From: Brevibacillus brevis
Lineage (GTDB): Bacteria; Bacillota; Bacilli; Brevibacillales; Brevibacillaceae
Reading direction: 5' to 3'
DNA length: 64,000 bases
Assembly (NCBI RefSeq): GCF_001039275.2
Contig: NZ_CP030117.1
Location: 4,806,001-4,870,000 of the forward strand
In this document: positions 61,524 to 64,000 of the stretch, one piece after another
Numbering within the stretch: the first letter of the stretch is position 1
How the letters are laid out: the number at the start of each line of letters is the position of its first letter
The notes under the pieces: model-generated
What the model saw: the letters and a program-made list of their open reading frames with translations, nothing else
Told to the model about the DNA's origin: nothing
Database searches by the model: none
Translations under genes and position numbers: made by a program

Positions 61524-62591
61524 TTACAAAATGATCAATTCACGCGGTGAATGTGTCAGCACCTCATTGCCACTCTCTGTGACAACCAGATCGTCTTCGA
61601 TACGGACTCCACCAAGCTCTGGGATATAAATCCCCGGCTCCACGGTCAAAATCATGCCTTCTTGGAGAACAGCGGTGCAACGAGTAGACATAAATGGCTC
61701 CTCATGAATATCGAGGCCCACTCCATGTCCCATCCCATGTCCAAATCGCTCGCCATAGCCGTGCTCCGTGATGTAGTCCCGTGCGAAGGCGTCTGCCTCT
61801 TTCCCGGTAATGCCAGGACGAATGCCTGCAACAGCCCGATTGCGTGCTTCCAGAACGATCTCGTAGATGGCTTTGAGCTGTTCATCAGGAGTGCCAACAG
61901 CAACCGTACGGGTAATATCAGAGCGATACCCTTGGTACAATGCGCCAAAGTCTAACGTGACCATATCTCCCGCTTCAATCATTTTTTCACTCGCTACACC
62001 ATGTGGAAGTGCGGAACGATAACCAGAAGCAATAATGATGTCAAAAGCAGAGCCCGACGCCCCTTCCTTTCGCATGAACATTTCCAATTCATTAGACACG
62101 GCAAGCTCTTTGATACCAGGGCGCAGAAAAGAAGTAATATGGGAAAATGCCGCATCGGCGATTTGTGCAGCCGTTCGGATGATCGCCAGTTCTTCCTTTG
62201 TCTTAATCATCCGCAAACCCTCAATGACACCTGACGTCGGAATGAAGGCTGATTGGACGGCCTCGATGTATTTGCGATGCAGAGCAAACGAGACATTCTC
62301 CTCCTCAAAGCCAAGATGGGTGATCCCCATCGCTTTCGACTGGCGCGCTACTTCACTGTATACGGATTCTTTTGTCGGCAAATAAACGATCTCAAAGCCT
62401 GTTGCTTGTGCTTGCGCTTGGGCTGTGTAACGGAAATCTGTGAAGAGCTTGGCCTGGTCCCTTGAAATGAGGACAACTCCGTATGTACCTGTAAAGTTTG
62501 TGAGGTATCGGCGGTTTTGTCCATTGGTGATCAACATCCCGTCGATCCCAAGTGAATCGAATTGCTCACGCAGTCTTGTTACTTTTTCCAT
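61524..62591 (-). CDS. Xaa-Pro peptidase (M24 family)
   Basis: 355 residues from the ATG at 62591 (GAGGG nine bases upstream). N-terminal creatinase-like domain (about 1-125) and C-terminal pita-bread domain with the metal ligands in TLDFGALYQGYRSDITRT, GHGMGHGVGLDIHE, LTVEPGIYI and GVRIEDD. M24 peptidases of this size cleave Xaa-Pro bonds in short peptides. A sigma-54 promoter precedes it, so it probably releases proline or hydroxyproline from imported peptides such as those from collagen. Confidence 0.88.
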   Translation of the reverse strand: MEKVTRLREQFDSLGIDGMLITNGQNRRYLTNFTGTYGVVLISRDQAKLFTDFRYTAQAQAQATGFEIVYLPTKESVYSEVARQSKAMGITHLGFEEENVSFALHRKYIEAVQSAFIPTSGVIEGLRMIKTKEELAIIRTAAQIADAAFSHITSFLRPGIKELAVSNELEMFMRKEGASGSAFDIIIASGYRSALPHGVASEKMIEAGDMVTLDFGALYQGYRSDITRTVAVGTPDEQLKAIYEIVLEARNRAVAGIRPGITGKEADAFARDYITEHGYGERFGHGMGHGVGLDIHEEPFMSTRCTAVLQEGMILTVEPGIYIPELGGVRIEDDLVVTESGNEVLTHSPRELIIL

Positions 62592-62645
62592 CTCTGTCAT
62601 CCCTCTTTTGTTTGTCGTGATTGATCAAGTTCTTTGAGAATATTC

Positions 62646-62662
62646 AGCAAGTATTGTGCCAG
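62646..62662 (-). promoter_or_regulatory. sigma-54 promoter of the Xaa-Pro peptidase gene
   Basis: Minus strand CTGGCACAATACTTGCT fits YTGGCACG-N4-TTGCW with one mismatch. It is back to back with the promoter at 62689-62704. Confidence 0.82.
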
Positions 62663-62688
62663 CCAGGACGATCTCACTCGCTTCTCCA

Positions 62689-62704
62689 TGGCACGACACT
62701 TGCA
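62689..62704 (+). promoter_or_regulatory. sigma-54 promoter of the dehydrogenase subunit operon
   Basis: TGGCACGACACTTGCA fits the -24/-12 consensus without mismatch (TGGCACG-N4-TTGCA). It is 34 bases before the ATG at 62739. Confidence 0.88.
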
Positions 62705-62738
62705 TTTTTATCAAGCAAGAATGAAAGGAGGCTTCATC

Positions 62739-63011
62739 ATGGAATCGCATCCATTGATTATCTGCCGTTGTGAAGAAGTAACTCTCGCTGAATTGGTAGA
62801 GACCGCTCAAAGCTACCAATGTACCGCACGCGAGCTAAAGCTACGGACCAGAGCCGGCATGGGCTGCTGCGGTGGGAGAACCTGCCGCACATTGATCGAT
62901 CAGGTCATTCAGCAAGTAACTGGCCAAGCGCCTTCTCATACTGTACCTCTTGGATACCAACCGCCTATTCGTTCTGTCTCATTTCAAACGCTCGGGGGGC
63001 AACGGGCATGA
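62739..63011 (+). CDS. BFD-like [2Fe-2S]-binding protein
   Basis: 90 residues from the ATG at 62739 (AAAGGAGG upstream). Cysteines at 9, 11, 44 and 49 (ICRCEEV and MGCCGGRTC) fit the BFD-like [2Fe-2S] domain that forms part of amino acid dehydrogenase complexes. Its stop overlaps the next start (ATGA). It is likely an electron-transfer subunit of the hydroxyproline dehydrogenase. Confidence 0.85.
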   Translation: MESHPLIICRCEEVTLAELVETAQSYQCTARELKLRTRAGMGCCGGRTCRTLIDQVIQQVTGQAPSHTVPLGYQPPIRSVSFQTLGGQRA

Positions 63012-63343
63012 GTCAACGAATTGATCACCATCCAGTCCTCGGTTCACTCGGGGACAGAAAGCAGCTTCCTTTTTATTATAACGGCTCTGTCTATACGGCT
63101 TACGAAGGCGAAACGATTGCGGGAGCCCTATTGGCCGCAGGGGTACGTACGCTTCGGGTGCATGAGGAAAAAGGAACTCCGCGAGGAATTTACTGCAATA
63201 TCGGTCACTGCTATGAATGTCGCGTCCATGTAGATGGTGTCCCTACCGTGCGTGCTTGTATGACGCTTGTGCAGGAAGGCATGCAAGTGAATGCGGGTTC
63301 TATCCTTCCTACTCCCTTGAAAAAAGGAGGACATGGTGCATGA
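63008..63343 (+). CDS. [2Fe-2S] ferredoxin-like subunit (HcnA-like, Fer2_4)
   Basis: 111 residues. Cysteines at 63, 68, 71 and 84 (C-x4-C-x2-C-x12-C, in YCNIGHCYECRVHVDG and VRACM) form the ferredoxin-type cluster site of the HcnA/sarcosine oxidase alpha N-terminal family. Overlaps by four bases with both neighbours. It relays electrons within the heteromeric dehydrogenase at the membrane side of the cytoplasm. Confidence 0.86.
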   Translation: MSQRIDHHPVLGSLGDRKQLPFYYNGSVYTAYEGETIAGALLAAGVRTLRVHEEKGTPRGIYCNIGHCYECRVHVDGVPTVRACMTLVQEGMQVNAGSILPTPLKKGGHGA

Positions 63344-64000
63344 TCGACCTTCTTATCATCGGGGCTGGACCTGCGGGTTTATCCGCAGCAATTGCAAGTG
63401 CCAAACAGGGATTGGCTGTTCGTGTAGTCGATGAGTTTTATCGCCCTGGAGGCCGCTTGCTTGGACAGCTTCACGAAGAACCGGACGGTGTATGGTGGAA
63501 TGGACTGGATGAGGCTGCTCGTCTCACGCAAGAAGCGATTGAGCTTGGCGTAGAGATCCGTTGTGGCGTTTCCGTGTTCCATTTGACCCACTCTCAAGAT
63601 GGCTGGATTGTTTCTACCACAGTGGGGGAAATGATAGCCCCGTTGCTCCTGATCGCAACGGGAGCTTCTGAAGCAGCCGTACCCGTGCCAGGCTGGACGT
63701 TACCTGGCGTGATGTCCATTGGAGCGGCTCAAGTCATGACAAATGTGCAGCGCGTGCGAGTAGGACAACGCGGGGTAGTCATTGGAATCAATATCTTATC
63801 GGTGGCGATATCCCGGGAATTGCAGTTGGCCGGGATTACGGTGGATCGAATGATTCTCCCACCTAGTACAACTGTCAGTGGCACTGCGTGGCAACCACAA
63901 GCGGTGATGCAATCCTTATTGCGCGTCGCCCATCTGGCCCCTTCTCTGTTGATTCGTATGGGGAGCAAAATGATGGGAAATTCATGGATGCAAAAGCTGG
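63340..64000 (+). CDS. FAD/NAD(P)-binding oxidoreductase subunit (HcnB-like), runs off right edge
   Basis: At least 220 residues from the ATG at 63340 (GGAGG nine bases upstream, ATGA overlap with the previous stop). The Rossmann motif LLIIGAGPAGLSAAIASAK opens the protein; ATGA in LLIATGASEAAVPVPGW follows. This is the alpha-type subunit of heteromeric D-amino acid (hydroxyproline or opine) dehydrogenases. The 3' part and any following DAO-type beta subunit lie outside the window. Confidence 0.88.
   Translation, partial: MIDLLIIGAGPAGLSAAIASAKQGLAVRVVDEFYRPGGRLLGQLHEEPDGVWWNGLDEAARLTQEAIELGVEIRCGVSVFHLTHSQDGWIVSTTVGEMIAPLLLIATGASEAAVPVPGWTLPGVMSIGAAQVMTNVQRVRVGQRGVVIGINILSVAISRELQLAGITVDRMILPPSTTVSGTAWQPQAVMQSLLRVAHLAPSLLIRMGSKMMGNSWMQKL

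Overview
The window looks like a chromosomal stretch of an endospore-forming, S-layer-bearing Firmicute, most likely Brevibacillus or a close relative. The support is an SspH-type spore protein with a sigma-G-like promoter, a protein with three SLH domains, coproheme decarboxylase HemQ, YisL and YwqG homologues, a CsaB-type pyruvyl transferase domain, lipoprotein signal peptides, and strong AGGAGG ribosome binding sites with frequent TTG/GTG starts. Species is inferred from gene content only. I saw no rRNA, tRNA, CRISPR array or intact insertion sequence.

Layout. (1) 1-501: the 5' part of an unknown gene. (2) 643-14605: one long minus-strand operon headed by a ROK repressor with a clear promoter and operator. 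It continues with an iron/sugar-phosphate-type ABC importer (binding protein, ATPase, fused double permease), two ~845-residue PIG-L deacetylases (one secreted, one not), an argininosuccinate-lyase-like enzyme, a BadF-type kinase and a short PIG-L deacetylase. I read it as uptake and breakdown of an unidentified N-acylated amino-sugar conjugate. (3) 14700-15175: two fold-back repeats; one has a diverged second copy at 54701-54900. (4) 15278-22418: an amino-acid ABC importer with IclR and LysR regulators, an ornithine-cyclodeaminase-like enzyme, a PLP aminotransferase and a probable 40-residue gene. (5) 22632-28116: a lipoprotein, metallophosphoesterase, NADAR, YwqG, a small membrane protein, a MarR/ArsA module and sspH. 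(6) 28200-33236: a glycosyltransferase operon including a GT4-CsaB fusion, possibly for the spore or cell surface. (7) 33461-46745: an aromatic-acid-exporter-like protein, an SLH protein, hemQ, murR-nagB, a 2184-residue protein with 21 tandem beta-sandwich repeats and no signal peptide, and yisL.

(8) 46878-64000: a hydroxyproline and proline-peptide utilisation island. A sigma-54 activator (52707-54407) faces an operon for a D-amino-acid (hydroxyproline) oxidoreductase, two proline-racemase-family proteins, a DHDPS-family deaminase and an aldehyde dehydrogenase. Further on lie a solute-binding protein plus complete Liv-type ABC importer operon, an Xaa-Pro peptidase, and a rightward operon for [2Fe-2S] and FAD subunits of a heteromeric dehydrogenase that runs off the window. 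Four sequences fit the -24/-12 sigma-54 promoter, one before each of these transcription units, so the activator probably controls them as one regulon: peptide or amino acid import, Xaa-Pro cleavage, epimerisation, oxidation, deamination and conversion to 2-oxoglutarate.
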